This document shows positions 1 through 7,841 of a stretch of 64,000 nt of DNA, in pieces. Location of the stretch: NCBI GenBank assembly GCA_002353285.1, contig DEJJ01000029.1, positions 95,093-159,092 on the forward strand, given 5' to 3'. Positions within the stretch are counted from its first letter, which is position 1, and each line of letters begins with the position of its first letter. The notes under the pieces are model-generated. The model made no database searches, was not told where the DNA came from, and saw nothing but the letters and a program-made list of their open reading frames with translations. The translations under genes were made by a program, and so were the position numbers. Source of the stretch: Porphyromonadaceae bacterium UBA2751. Its GTDB lineage: Bacteria; Bacteroidota; Bacteroidia; Bacteroidales; Muribaculaceae.

Positions 1-100
1 CGGTGGAATCATGGAATCAGTGGGACAGTTTTGTGTTTCTTTTCATGGGTGGCAGTATGTCAATGGTCTCTTGTGTGAGGTGTGTGGCAAAGGTAACACC
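1..100. repeat. Partial copy of a dispersed intergenic repeat
   Basis: This stretch opens with two TGGAATCA-type units (4-20), followed by TGGGACAGTTTTGTGT (21-36), a GGTGGCAGTATGT segment (48-60) and GGCAAAGGTAACACC (86-100). The same modules in the same order recur at 41070-41325. No coding frame is convincing here. The window begins inside or at the edge of the element, so its left boundary is unknown. The rest of 101-270 shows no gene. Confidence 0.6.
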
Positions 101-271
101 TTATTATATATAAAAACAATATCAAAAAAATTCTTAGTTTTATGCGACAGTTATTGTACTTAGCAAGACTCCATTAGTGGACAGGAATGCTGGAGTGGTT
201 AGGCATTTACAAGAATTGATGGGAAACATTATTAACAGAATATTTTTTTAAGAACAGAGTTTTAAGGCTGG

Positions 272-345
272 TTTTGATCTTTTTTGATCACAAATCATAA
301 AGAATGATCTAATTGTATTATTGTCGTTTTATTGCTGTATTTTTG
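272..345 (+). promoter_or_regulatory. Promoter of the DpnII operon with three GATC sites
   Basis: TATTTTTG at 338-345 fits the Bacteroidetes -7 consensus TAnnTTTG and lies 29 bp before the dpnM start. A weak -33 candidate (ATTG, 312-315) is 22 bp upstream. Three GATC sites, the likely target of this methylase family, sit at 276-279, 286-289 and 306-309. The first two lie in direct TTTTGATC repeats 10 bp apart; the third is 20 bp further on. The spacing puts them on one face of the helix, which suggests methylation-sensitive control, but that is inference. Confidence 0.5.
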
Positions 346-374
346 TTATAAAATAAAGGGTTTAATAATAGAAC

Positions 375-1316
375 ATGAAATTAGACTATAATAAAGCAAG
401 GCCATTCTTGAAATGGGCTGGGGGGAAAAGACAACTCATTCCACAACTTAATGAGTTGCTACCACATGAGCTTTATGATAACGACTTCACCTATATAGAG
501 CCTTTCGTTGGAGGTGGCGCAATGTTATTTTTTATGCTCCATAAGTTTCCCAACATCAAAAAAGTCATAATTAATGACATAAACAAAAAATTAACAGATG
601 CTTATAAAATTATCAAAGATGATGTTGAAGGATTAGTTTTAATGCTCACTAATATTGAGAATGAATATCATAAACTCAAAGTTGAAGATTCTAAAAAAGA
701 ATTCTATTTAAAGCAGCGTGAAAGATTTAATGAAGCAAATCTTGATTTATTGGAAATGACAGCTTTATTAATATTTCTTAATCGCACTTGCTTTAATGGT
801 TTATATAGAGAGAATTCTAAAGGAGAATTTAATGTCCCATTTGGAAGATATGTTAATCCCACAATTTGCAATGCAGAAATTCTTTATGCTGATAGTAAAT
901 TGCTTAATAAATGTAAGATAGAGATTCTTACAGGGGACTTTTCAAATACTTCAACTTTTGTTGAAGAAGGAAATCTTTCTTTCTTCTATTTTGACCCTCC
1001 ATATAGGCCTTTAAGTGCAACATCAAGTTTTAATTCATTTGTAAAAGAAAATTTTAATGATGATAGTCAACGTAAACTATCAAACTTTTGTAGACAGTTG
1101 GCATTAAAAGAGAATGTTTTATGGATGCTGAGTAACTCTGATTGCTCTGCAAAAAACCCAAAAGACACTTTTTTTGAAGATCTCTACAAAGGATTTGATA
1201 TTCAACGAGTAATCGCCTCAAGAGCTGTAAACGCAAATGCAAGCAAAAGAGGCAAATTGACAGAACTCCTTATCAGAAATTATAAAACACCAACAACTGA
1301 ACAAATTGCAATCTAA
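375..1316 (+). CDS. dpnM: DpnM-like GATC adenine-N6 DNA methyltransferase (Dam family)
   Basis: This enzyme transfers a methyl group from S-adenosylmethionine to adenine, presumably in GATC, protecting host DNA from the endonuclease encoded next. The 313-residue protein shows the alpha-class D12 order: the AdoMet motif FLKWAGGKRQL at residues 11-21, then the catalytic DPPY at 207-210. Length is typical of DpnM and Dam. It is the first gene of a three-gene operon and stops 2 bp before the endonuclease start. Codon usage is very AT-rich compared with the genes after 3200, consistent with horizontal acquisition. Family assignment is secure; GATC specificity is inferred from the family and from the neighbouring DpnII-type endonuclease. 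Confidence 0.93.
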   Translation: MKLDYNKARPFLKWAGGKRQLIPQLNELLPHELYDNDFTYIEPFVGGGAMLFFMLHKFPNIKKVIINDINKKLTDAYKIIKDDVEGLVLMLTNIENEYHKLKVEDSKKEFYLKQRERFNEANLDLLEMTALLIFLNRTCFNGLYRENSKGEFNVPFGRYVNPTICNAEILYADSKLLNKCKIEILTGDFSNTSTFVEEGNLSFFYFDPPYRPLSATSSFNSFVKENFNDDSQRKLSNFCRQLALKENVLWMLSNSDCSAKNPKDTFFEDLYKGFDIQRVIASRAVNANASKRGKLTELLIRNYKTPTTEQIAI

Positions 1317-1318
1317 AA

Positions 1319-2155
1319 ATGGCAGCACATACAGAAGAACAGTTTAATCAATTTATGACTCAATTATCGGAGACTAATGCTACTTTAAATTTTTGGACTG
1401 ATTTTGAGAAAATCAAGAAAAATGTAGCAAGTATTGAGATAAAATTAAATACTCTGAATTATTTAATAGGCAAGCAAGATTTACGGGCTGCCGTCTGTGA
1501 ATTATGGAATAATGACAAAAGTGTTTTTGATGTCTTGCTTATTCTAGTCGCTTGCAGAAAGAAAGACAAGAAAAAAGTTATAAATGATAACGCTGAAACA
1601 GTGCTTCTTGATAGTTATCTTAAAACAAAGGAGGGAGTAATTGAATATATAGAAGGCACTGGACTAGCTCAAGTTTTTCTTGATAAGAGTATAAAAAATC
1701 TTGTCGATTATGTTTTTGGCGTTGAAGCTGGTCTGGATTCCAATGCGCGTAAGAATCGAAGTGGTCATGCTATGGAAGATACAGTGGAGCTAATAATAAA
1801 GAATTCTGGTATTGAGTACCGAAAAGAAGTATATTCAAGCGAATGGCCTGAATTGACAGCAGCATTAGGCACTGATAAGAAGCGTTTTGATTTTGTTATT
1901 TCCACAAATGAGAAGACATATTTGATGGAAGTCAATTTTTATAGTGGTGGAGGTAGTAAACTTAATGAAACTGCACGTTCTTTTACCGAATTGGCCCCTA
2001 AAGTTAATTCTGTTCCAGGCTTTGAATTCGTTTGGGTCACTGATGGTATTGGATGGAATAGTGCAAAAAATAAATTGCAGGAGGCTTATTACACCATTCC
2101 AAGTGTTTACAATCTTTTTACCCTTAATACTTTTCTTAATAGTATCAAAATATAA
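1319..2155 (+). CDS. dpnB: DpnII/MboI-type restriction endonuclease
   Basis: Type II restriction enzyme expected to cut unmethylated GATC. The 278-residue length fits the DpnII family (about 290). The strongest family signature is the segment GLDSNARKNRSGHAME near residues 139-154. A candidate PD-(D/E)XK nuclease core follows, with Asp191 (RFDF), Glu204 and Asn206 (MEVNFY). The start is 2 bp after the methylase stop, and the stop overlaps the start of the next methylase by one base (TAATG), so the three genes are translationally coupled. Composition is strongly AT-rich like dpnM. No frameshift is seen, so the enzyme appears intact. Cutting specificity is inferred from family membership. Confidence 0.9.
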   Translation: MAAHTEEQFNQFMTQLSETNATLNFWTDFEKIKKNVASIEIKLNTLNYLIGKQDLRAAVCELWNNDKSVFDVLLILVACRKKDKKKVINDNAETVLLDSYLKTKEGVIEYIEGTGLAQVFLDKSIKNLVDYVFGVEAGLDSNARKNRSGHAMEDTVELIIKNSGIEYRKEVYSSEWPELTAALGTDKKRFDFVISTNEKTYLMEVNFYSGGGSKLNETARSFTELAPKVNSVPGFEFVWVTDGIGWNSAKNKLQEAYYTIPSVYNLFTLNTFLNSIKI

Positions 2156-3036
2156 TGGCAGCAATTCTTCCATATTACCGCAGTGTGAATCGTGACTTCA
2201 CCTTGCTTCATGGTAATTGCATGTGGTTGTTAAATCAGTTTGATTTCAAATTTGACATGATATTTGCCGATCCCCCATATTTTTTGTCAAATGACGGCAT
2301 AAGTTTTCAGTCAGGAAAGATTGTTAGTGTGAATAAGGGCGAATGGGATAAAGGAAAGAGTACAGATGAAATCAACGATTTCAACATGCGCTGGTTGTCA
2401 GCATGCCGTGACAAGCTTAAAGATAACGGGACAATATGGATTAGTGGCACATATCACAACATCTTCAGTGTTGCAACAGCACTGAAATCTTTAGGTTACA
2501 AGATACTAAACGTAGTTACTTGGGCAAAAACGAATCCCCCACCCAACATCTCATGTAGATATTTCACATATTCAACCGAATTTGTGATTTGGGCAAGAAA
2601 AAGTCCAAAAGTTCCACACCGTTTTAATTATGAGTTGATGAAACTACTTAATGATGGCAAGCAGATGACCGACGTGTGGCGATTGCCTGCAATAGCGCGT
2701 TGGGAAAAGTCATGTGGAAAGCATCCCACTCAAAAGCCGTTAGCACTGTTGACCCGCATTATCTTAGCATCAACCGATGAGAATAATTGGATTCTTGATC
2801 CATTCGCTGGTTCATCAACTACTGGCATAGCTGCATGCCTAACAGGACGTCGTTATCTTGGCATTGAGAAGGAAAAAGAATTCGTAGTGATTAGCAAGAA
2901 CCGACGTATTGAACTTGACGATATTAACAAGTGGACAGAATACCGTTCCCGCATTAAGGACATAGGCAAGTCGTGCCAGCTTGAAGTACCTGGAATAGCC
3001 AGTGAACCGAGCATTGCTTACGACCTCCCATTTTAG
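2155..3036 (+). CDS. dpnA: DpnA-like second DNA methyltransferase (beta class)
   Basis: Second methyltransferase of the DpnII system. In Streptococcus pneumoniae the DpnA enzyme can methylate single-stranded DNA and so helps incoming transformed DNA to survive. The catalytic motif DPPY lies at residues 39-42, near the N-terminus. HPTQKP and the AdoMet motif DPFAGSSTTG lie near the C-terminus, which is the beta-class order. Length is 293 residues. The start codon overlaps the endonuclease stop. Sampled lines are noticeably less AT-rich than dpnM (about 33-40% versus about 25% GC), so it may have joined the operon separately. The gene order here is M-R-A, whereas the S. pneumoniae operon is M-A-R. 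Confidence 0.88.
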   Translation: MAAILPYYRSVNRDFTLLHGNCMWLLNQFDFKFDMIFADPPYFLSNDGISFQSGKIVSVNKGEWDKGKSTDEINDFNMRWLSACRDKLKDNGTIWISGTYHNIFSVATALKSLGYKILNVVTWAKTNPPPNISCRYFTYSTEFVIWARKSPKVPHRFNYELMKLLNDGKQMTDVWRLPAIARWEKSCGKHPTQKPLALLTRIILASTDENNWILDPFAGSSTTGIAACLTGRRYLGIEKEKEFVVISKNRRIELDDINKWTEYRSRIKDIGKSCQLEVPGIASEPSIAYDLPF

Positions 3037-3120
3037 TAGTGTTGTATTAGGCGACTCAAGTTCAAGATAATGAGTTGCATTGGATTCCGTCTTGAAAAAG
3101 CACTCCACATTAAGTATAAT

Positions 3121-3143
3121 CCCCACAGTTATTAATTGTGGGG
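3121..3143 (+). terminator. Hairpin after the DpnII operon
   Basis: Perfect 7-bp stem CCCCACA/TGTGGGG with a 9-nt loop (3128-3136), 85 bp after the last methyltransferase stop. The following T-run is poor, so termination efficiency is uncertain. Confidence 0.5.
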
Positions 3144-3168
3144 TTGGATAAAAAAAGTGGTGTGTTAT

Positions 3169-3189
3169 AAGTGAAAAGTGAAAAGTTTT
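3169..3189. repeat. Heptamer tandem repeat AAGTGAA x3
   Basis: AAGTGAA, AAGTGAA, AAGTTTT in tandem, directly upstream of the sigma-factor -7 box. One of several period-7 arrays at gene boundaries in this window. Confidence 0.5.
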
Positions 3190-3192
3190 TTG

Positions 3193-3200
3193 TAACTTTG
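3193..3200 (+). promoter_or_regulatory. -7 box of the ECF sigma operon
   Basis: TAACTTTG matches the Bacteroidetes -7 consensus exactly and lies 20 bp before the sigma factor ATG, predicting a leader of about 15 nt or less. No clear -33 TTTG is present; the expected position falls beside the AAGTGAA repeat. Confidence 0.55.
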
Positions 3201-3220
3201 AGGCGTATTTTTACTTATTG

Positions 3221-3781
3221 ATGGCAACACGAGCAAAATATGACGAAGCCAGCATCATCGAGGAGCTTCACAAACAGGCGACATGCCGGAGTGCGTTCGG
3301 GAGAGTGATAGAGCACTATTCTGAGCAGCTTTACTGGCACATCCGTCGCTTGGTAATTGACCATGACGACGCTAATGATGTGCTTCAAAACACGTTTATC
3401 AAGGCGTGGACTAACATCGACAACTTTCGCGGTGATGCAAAGCTGTCGACTTGGCTCTACAAGATAGCCATCAACGAGTCGATAACCTTCATCAACAAGA
3501 AGAAGGTTCAGAACAACATCTCGCTTGACGATGATGATTCGTTCCTTGTGAATAGCCTTGAGGCTGACCGCTACTTTGATGGTGATGAGGCCCAGATGAA
3601 GCTTCAGAAAGCCATAGCCACCCTGCCCGAGAAGCAGCGCCTGGTGTTTAACATGCGCTATTATGACGAGATGAAATATGAGGAGATGAGCGAGATCTTA
3701 GGCACATCGGTGGGGGCGCTGAAAGCGTCGTATCATCATGCGTTGAAGAAAATCGAGACATTTTTTGAGAACAATGATTAA
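3221..3781 (+). CDS. ECF-type RNA polymerase sigma factor (sigma-70 family, RpoE-like)
   Basis: Directs RNA polymerase to a specific regulon, typically in response to envelope stress. The protein has about 186 residues. Region 2 covers roughly residues 25-95, with the hallmark DVLQNTFIKAWTNIDNFRGD and ST-WLYKIAINE. Region 4 covers roughly 128-182, with TLPEKQRLVFNMRYYDEMKYEEMSEIL and a helix-turn-helix ending GALKASYHHALKKIE. I prefer the ATG at 3221 over the TTG one codon earlier. It heads a three-gene set with a single-pass membrane protein and a secreted Spy-like protein, which suggests autoregulation through an anti-sigma factor. Target promoters cannot be read from the sequence. Confidence 0.93.
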   Translation: MATRAKYDEASIIEELHKQATCRSAFGRVIEHYSEQLYWHIRRLVIDHDDANDVLQNTFIKAWTNIDNFRGDAKLSTWLYKIAINESITFINKKKVQNNISLDDDDSFLVNSLEADRYFDGDEAQMKLQKAIATLPEKQRLVFNMRYYDEMKYEEMSEILGTSVGALKASYHHALKKIETFFENND

Positions 3782-3814
3782 ACCTTTTTAAGTTATTGTA
3801 GTCAAAAAGTTGTA

Positions 3815-4207
3815 ATGAAAAACGAAGATTCCAAAATATTAGAAAAATTGGGTAAGGATCCGGGCTTTAAAGTGCCGGAGAATTTCTTCGAAGATTTCAA
3901 TTCGAAGCTGATGGACTCGCTTCCTGAGGTGAAAATCACTGAGGAAGAGAAGCCTACACTTTGGGTTCGCGTGAGACCGCTAATCTACATGGCTGCCATG
4001 TTTGCCGGCGTGTGGTTGATGATGAACATTTTCTCGCTGGGGAAGTCGAGTGCCACTGGTGAGCAGCGTGCTGCCAACATCTCGGCAGGCGTCTCGGTTG
4101 AGAAGAATGCCGACGATCTTATTGACTACGGCGGCATCAACGACTATGACATCATGACCTATGAGGACTCGGTGGAGATGGAAGTTGCCGACGACAAGAT
4201 GCCCTAA
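3815..4207 (+). CDS. Putative single-pass membrane anti-sigma protein
   Basis: 130 residues. The N-terminal 50 are charged and cytoplasmic (GFKVPENFFEDFNSKLMDSL), followed by one membrane helix at about residues 54-72 (PLIYMAAMFAGVWLMMNIF). The remaining ~55 residues are acidic and would lie in the periplasm. It begins 33 bp after the ECF sigma factor stop. Bacteroidetes ECF sigma genes commonly carry a small membrane protein of this shape next door, and I infer an anti-sigma role from position and topology. There is no recognisable zinc-binding anti-sigma motif (no Cys or His pair), so the role is unproven. Confidence 0.6.
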   Translation: MKNEDSKILEKLGKDPGFKVPENFFEDFNSKLMDSLPEVKITEEEKPTLWVRVRPLIYMAAMFAGVWLMMNIFSLGKSSATGEQRAANISAGVSVEKNADDLIDYGGINDYDIMTYEDSVEMEVADDKMP

Positions 4208-4264
4208 AGGTGTGGGATCAGCGAGATGGAGTTTTTAAAAGAAAAACTTTTAAATTGGAAGAGA

Positions 4265-4738
4265 ATGAGACGATTACCCTTAATAGCACTTGCGGCACTG
4301 CTGATGTGTTGCTCGAGTGTTGCCAGTGCAAAAGACGCTGCTGGCAAGAGCCGTAGCAACCGCAGCCAGTGGACCCAAGAGATGCTTGACTACAAGCATG
4401 ACTTCATAGCAGAGCAGACTGAGATGACGCAAGCCCAGCGTGAGAAGTTCATGCCCCTGTATGAGGCGATGGAGAAAGAAGTGTATGCGGCGCACCGCAC
4501 TGCCCGAGAGCAGGCCCGGAAGGTGTCGAGCACGACAAAAGCCAGTGAGCAGGATTATGCCACAGCAGCACGCGCCATGTCGCAGGTGAAGGTCAAGGAA
4601 GGTGAGATTGAGGGTCGTTACTTTGAGAAATTCTCCAAGATCCTGTCGAAGAAACAGATGTTCCAACTCAAGCAGGCAGAACTGAAGTTCACACGACAGA
4701 TGATCTCATCGCGTGGCAACAAGAAGAAGAAAAAGTAA
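4265..4738 (+). CDS. Spy/CpxP-like secreted helical protein
   Basis: A signal peptide (MRRLPLIALAALLMCCSSVASA) is followed by a charged, mostly helical domain of about 130 residues rich in Lys, Glu, Gln and Arg, ending in a poly-Lys tail. The segment TEMTQAQREKFMPLYEAMEKEV resembles the periplasmic chaperone and sensor family of Spy and CpxP. An upstream in-frame ATG at 4226 would add 13 residues. I prefer 4265 because it places the signal peptide at the very N-terminus. It follows the putative anti-sigma gene closely and is probably a member of, or a sensor for, the ECF envelope-stress circuit. That role is inference. Confidence 0.6.
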   Translation: MRRLPLIALAALLMCCSSVASAKDAAGKSRSNRSQWTQEMLDYKHDFIAEQTEMTQAQREKFMPLYEAMEKEVYAAHRTAREQARKVSSTTKASEQDYATAARAMSQVKVKEGEIEGRYFEKFSKILSKKQMFQLKQAELKFTRQMISSRGNKKKKK

Positions 4739-4771
4739 AGCAGCTGAGCCTTGCGATTGACACCCTAACGC

Positions 4772-4840
4772 ACTCTCGCGACATTCACATTGAGTTGTAA
4801 ATGTCGCGAGAGTCTGCTTTTATCTGCCACGAGATAAAAG
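4772..4840. terminator. Tandem hairpin terminator between convergent genes
   Basis: A perfect 14-bp stem (4772-4785 with 4800-4813, core CTCTCGCGACATT) with a 14-nt loop is followed by CTGCTTTTATC. A second 9-bp hairpin, CTTTTATCT/AGATAAAAG (4817-4825 with 4832-4840), comes straight after. Placed between the sigma operon (+) and the gene at 4867 (-), it can serve both strands. Confidence 0.75.
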
Positions 4841-4866
4841 ACAGGGCCACATGATTAAGTGACTCG

Positions 4867-5172
4867 TCACTTCTTGTCGAGCATGAAATCGGTGGATGCC
4901 ATTGAGAGCTGCTTCTGCAGGATGTTAATCCACTTGACGAGATCCTCGACCTCGTCGCGCTTCTTGACACTGAACACCCACCCTTGGCCACATTTGAGGC
5001 GTGGATTGTAACGCCCTCCCAATTTTTTGATTTCGGTCTTGAAGAGCTTGGTGTTGCCCGTGACCACGATGGCCTTCTCAGAATAATCAACGACTTTGAG
5101 CTCATCGGCATCAAAATCGAGGGTCAACTCTTTAGCCTGACCCGTTTCTTCATCAAAAATTTTTATCTGCAT
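4867..5172 (-). CDS. Conserved hypothetical protein with LGGRYNPRLK-type motif
   Basis: 101-residue soluble protein without signal peptide. The central part reads KTEIKKLGGRYNPRL, then QGWVFSVKKRDEVEDLVKWI. This resembles a small domain (LGG-hydrophobic-N-x-x-L-K ... GW-hydrophobic-F) that I know as an add-on in Bacteroidetes DNA-metabolism and mobile-element proteins and in some large DNA viruses. Here it is almost the entire protein. It is a single gene convergent with the sigma operon and divergent from the GH31 gene. No catalytic residues are evident, so a binding or adaptor role is more likely than enzymatic activity. I cannot assign a function. Confidence 0.6.
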   Translation of the reverse strand: MQIKIFDEETGQAKELTLDFDADELKVVDYSEKAIVVTGNTKLFKTEIKKLGGRYNPRLKCGQGWVFSVKKRDEVEDLVKWINILQKQLSMASTDFMLDKK

Positions 5173-5269
5173 AATTGATACGATTTAGAGTTTTCTGTTG
5201 CAAATATACAAATTTTTTAGATACTTACTATTAAAGTGAAAGAATTTAAAGTCAAGAAGGTAAAAAATC

Positions 5270-5301
5270 ATTGAGAATAATAAAAAAATTATATATCTTT
5301 G
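5270..5301 (+). promoter_or_regulatory. Promoter of the GH31 gene
   Basis: -33 ATTG (5270-5273), 20-bp spacer, -7 TATCTTTG (5294-5301). Leader about 40 nt to the ATG at 5348. Confidence 0.6.
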
Positions 5302-5347
5302 TGGCACTTATTGGCTAAAAAAAATAGAAATTAAAACATAGAGAGAC

Positions 5348-7714
5348 ATGAGAATTGGCACATTTTTGACATTACTGACGGCTGGCATGATAGCCCTGGC
5401 CTCGAGTGCCCAGGCGCCAGCCTTGAGTGTGAATGATGAAACCCGCAACCAGACCATCACCGTGACAGTGGTGAGCAACGACATTGTGAAAGTGGACGTT
5501 GTGCCATGGAGCTGGAAAGGAAGCAGATTGCCGTCGCTGACCAAGGAGCAGCCTGATGAAGGGCGATACACGAAGCAGGAGGGCAACAGCGTCAATGAGA
5601 TGGTTACCGAGAGTGGCCTGCGCGTTGTTACCGACACAAAGCTCAACACTCTTAGCATAAGCAATGATAACACCCTCTTTGCCATCGACTTGTGTGATCG
5701 CGAAGCTGGCGGGGTGCGACTGGTGCACCAGACCAATGAGTCGTTTTACGGTGCTGGCGAGCGCGGCTACTCCCTGAACTTAGCTGGCGACACGCTCATC
5801 AACTATAACAAGCAGAACTATGGCTACGTGAAGGGTGAGAAGCGCATCAGGCAGATGGGCATCACCATGCCGATGGTTATTTCATCGAAGGGCTATGGCA
5901 TCCTCTTTGACGACTTTGCCAAGTCGTCGCTGCATCTGGGAGAAGGCGTCATCGAGTATAAGAGCACATCGCCACAGCCAATTGCCTACTACATCATTGA
6001 CGGTCATGGCAAGGTTGAGAACGTGGTGAAGAGCTTCACCTGGCTGGTGGGCCGCCAAGACCTGCCACCGCTGTGGACGCTGGGCTACATCACCTCGAAA
6101 TATGGCTATCACGACCAGCGCGAGAGCGAGGGTGTGGTTGACACACTCAAGCGTGCTGGTTATCCACTCGACGGCATCGTGTTTGACCTGTACTGGTATG
6201 GCAAAGAGCAGGACATGGGCCGGTTGTCATGGGACAAGGAGCAGTGGCCCGACCACCGTGGCATGCTCAAGAGGTTTAAGGACAAAGGCATACATGCCGT
6301 GACCATCTCGCAACCCTACGTGCTGACCAATGGTCGCGCCATCGACAACTATCGCGAGCTTGACCCTAAGGGAATGTTCTGCAAGACCGATGGCACCGAC
6401 ACCACGCAGACGGTAACCATCTGGGTGGGTCAAGGCGGAATGTTTGATGTGTCAAATCCTGCCACCCAGCAGTGGCTTCGCAACCGCTACCGCAGCCTGA
6501 CCAATGAGGGCGTGACAGGCTGGTGGGGCGACCTGGGTGAGCCCGAGGTACACCCTGAGGCGATACGCCACTACAATGGGCTCACTGCCGAGCAGTATCA
6601 CAACTACTATGGGAATGAATGGAGCCGCATCATCTACGACCTATTCAAGGAAGAATATCCCGACCGCCGACCCATGATAATGATGCGCGCCGGCACAGCA
6701 GGCCTGCAGCGCTACTCGGTGTTCCCCTGGTCGACCGACGTGTCGCGCTCGTGGGGCGGTTTCCAGCCACAGGTTACCATCATGCTCAACTCGGGATTGA
6801 GCGGTCTGGGCTACATGTCGCACGACGTGGGCGGCTTTGCCCTCGACCCCAACAAGAAGCGCGACGGCGAGCTCTACATACGCTGGCTTGAGCTGGGCTT
6901 GTTCTCACCCGTGCTACGCACCCACTCGCAAGACCTTGCCGAGCCCTATCACTACACCGAATATGGCGACCTGCCACGACGCATCATCAGTGAGCGTTAC
7001 CGCTGGCTGCCTTATAACTACACCCTAGCATGGGAGAATGCCAGCCAGGGTGTGCCACTGGTGCGTCCACTTGGTTTCTATGAGAGAGACAACAACATCA
7101 AGCGCTTCGACAATGTGAGCGACCAGTACTTGTGGGGCCACGACGTGATGGTGGCTCCCGTGATGACTCAGGGCGCTACTAGCCGCGAGATTACCTTCCC
7201 CGAGGGCACCTGGGTTGACATCAATAACCCAGTCGAGCGCTACGAGGGTCATAGTTCCATGTCGTATCCCGCGCCAATCGAGGTGTTGCCGCTTTTTGCT
7301 CGCGCCGGTGCATTCATTCCACAGGCCAGCCACAAAATGGATAATGTGGGAGACTACAACCCCAACAGTCTCGACATCATGTACTACATGGGCGATGAGG
7401 CATCGGGCTATACCCTCTTTGACGACGACTTGAAGTCGACTGGCACCCTTGCCGAGGGCAAGCACCGCCTGATACACTTTGCCGCTGCACCTGCTGCCGA
7501 CAAATGCGTGATCACCATCAAGGGCGAAGGCGACGGCACTCCAGCCAAAAAGGAGTACCGCCTCATGGTTCCAGGTCTTGAGAGCAAGCCCTCGCAAGTG
7601 AAGGTTAACGGCAAGAAGGTGAAAATGAACTATGACATCACCATTCCAGTGCTCACAATTCCCTTGACTATCAATGACATCAATGCCACAACCACGGTTG
7701 AGATTGTAAAGTGA
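5348..7714 (+). CDS. Secreted GH31 alpha-glucosidase or alpha-transglucosylase
   Basis: Retaining glycosidase acting on alpha-glucosides (or transferring glucosyl units) in the periplasm or outside the cell. Signal peptide at residues 1-23 (cleavage near SSAQA). An N-terminal galactose-mutarotase-like domain is followed by the TIM barrel, with the GIVFDLYWYG strand, the nucleophile Asp395 in WWGDLGEPE and the probable acid/base Asp464 in WSTDVSRSW. A C-terminal beta domain of the DUF5110 type closes the 788-residue protein. The nucleophile context GDLGEPE, rather than the GMNEP type common in alpha-glucosidases, leaves room for transglucosylase specificity. It stands alone with no SusC/SusD partner. 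Own promoter upstream, hairpin terminator downstream. Confidence 0.9.
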   Translation: MRIGTFLTLLTAGMIALASSAQAPALSVNDETRNQTITVTVVSNDIVKVDVVPWSWKGSRLPSLTKEQPDEGRYTKQEGNSVNEMVTESGLRVVTDTKLNTLSISNDNTLFAIDLCDREAGGVRLVHQTNESFYGAGERGYSLNLAGDTLINYNKQNYGYVKGEKRIRQMGITMPMVISSKGYGILFDDFAKSSLHLGEGVIEYKSTSPQPIAYYIIDGHGKVENVVKSFTWLVGRQDLPPLWTLGYITSKYGYHDQRESEGVVDTLKRAGYPLDGIVFDLYWYGKEQDMGRLSWDKEQWPDHRGMLKRFKDKGIHAVTISQPYVLTNGRAIDNYRELDPKGMFCKTDGTDTTQTVTIWVGQGGMFDVSNPATQQWLRNRYRSLTNEGVTGWWGDLGEPEVHPEAIRHYNGLTAEQYHNYYGNEWSRIIYDLFKEEYPDRRPMIMMRAGTAGLQRYSVFPWSTDVSRSWGGFQPQVTIMLNSGLSGLGYMSHDVGGFALDPNKKRDGELYIRWLELGLFSPVLRTHSQDLAEPYHYTEYGDLPRRIISERYRWLPYNYTLAWENASQGVPLVRPLGFYERDNNIKRFDNVSDQYLWGHDVMVAPVMTQGATSREITFPEGTWVDINNPVERYEGHSSMSYPAPIEVLPLFARAGAFIPQASHKMDNVGDYNPNSLDIMYYMGDEASGYTLFDDDLKSTGTLAEGKHRLIHFAAAPAADKCVITIKGEGDGTPAKKEYRLMVPGLESKPSQVKVNGKKVKMNYDITIPVLTIPLTINDINATTTVEIVK

Positions 7715-7738
7715 CACTCGGCTTGAACAATAAAATGA

Positions 7739-7770
7739 GCGCATCGGGCAAAAGCTCGATGCGCATTTAT
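7739..7770 (+). terminator. Terminator of the GH31 gene
   Basis: Stem GCGCATCGGGC (7739-7749) with GCTCGATGCGC (7754-7764), one G-U pair, AAAA tetraloop, followed by ATTTATTTCT. Confidence 0.75.
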
Positions 7771-7790
7771 TTCTAATGGGAATCATACTC

Positions 7791-7830
7791 CCCCCTTACC
7801 ACCTCTATCTTAGAGGGGGAATTGGTGGGG
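7791..7830 (-). terminator. C/G-rich hairpin after the oxidoreductase operon
   Basis: Inner stem CCTCTA/TAGAGG (7802-7807 with 7811-7816), flanked by imperfectly paired CCCCC..ACC and GGTGGGG arms. It lies just beyond the minus-strand stop at 7842 and resembles the element at 48145-48164. Confidence 0.45.
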
Positions 7831-7841
7831 AAATTATCAGA

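Noticed and set aside
5348..7714. Polysaccharide utilisation locus around GH31 or GH53
   Set aside because: No SusC, SusD, regulator or further glycosidase lies beside either gene, so both are treated as stand-alone secreted enzymes.
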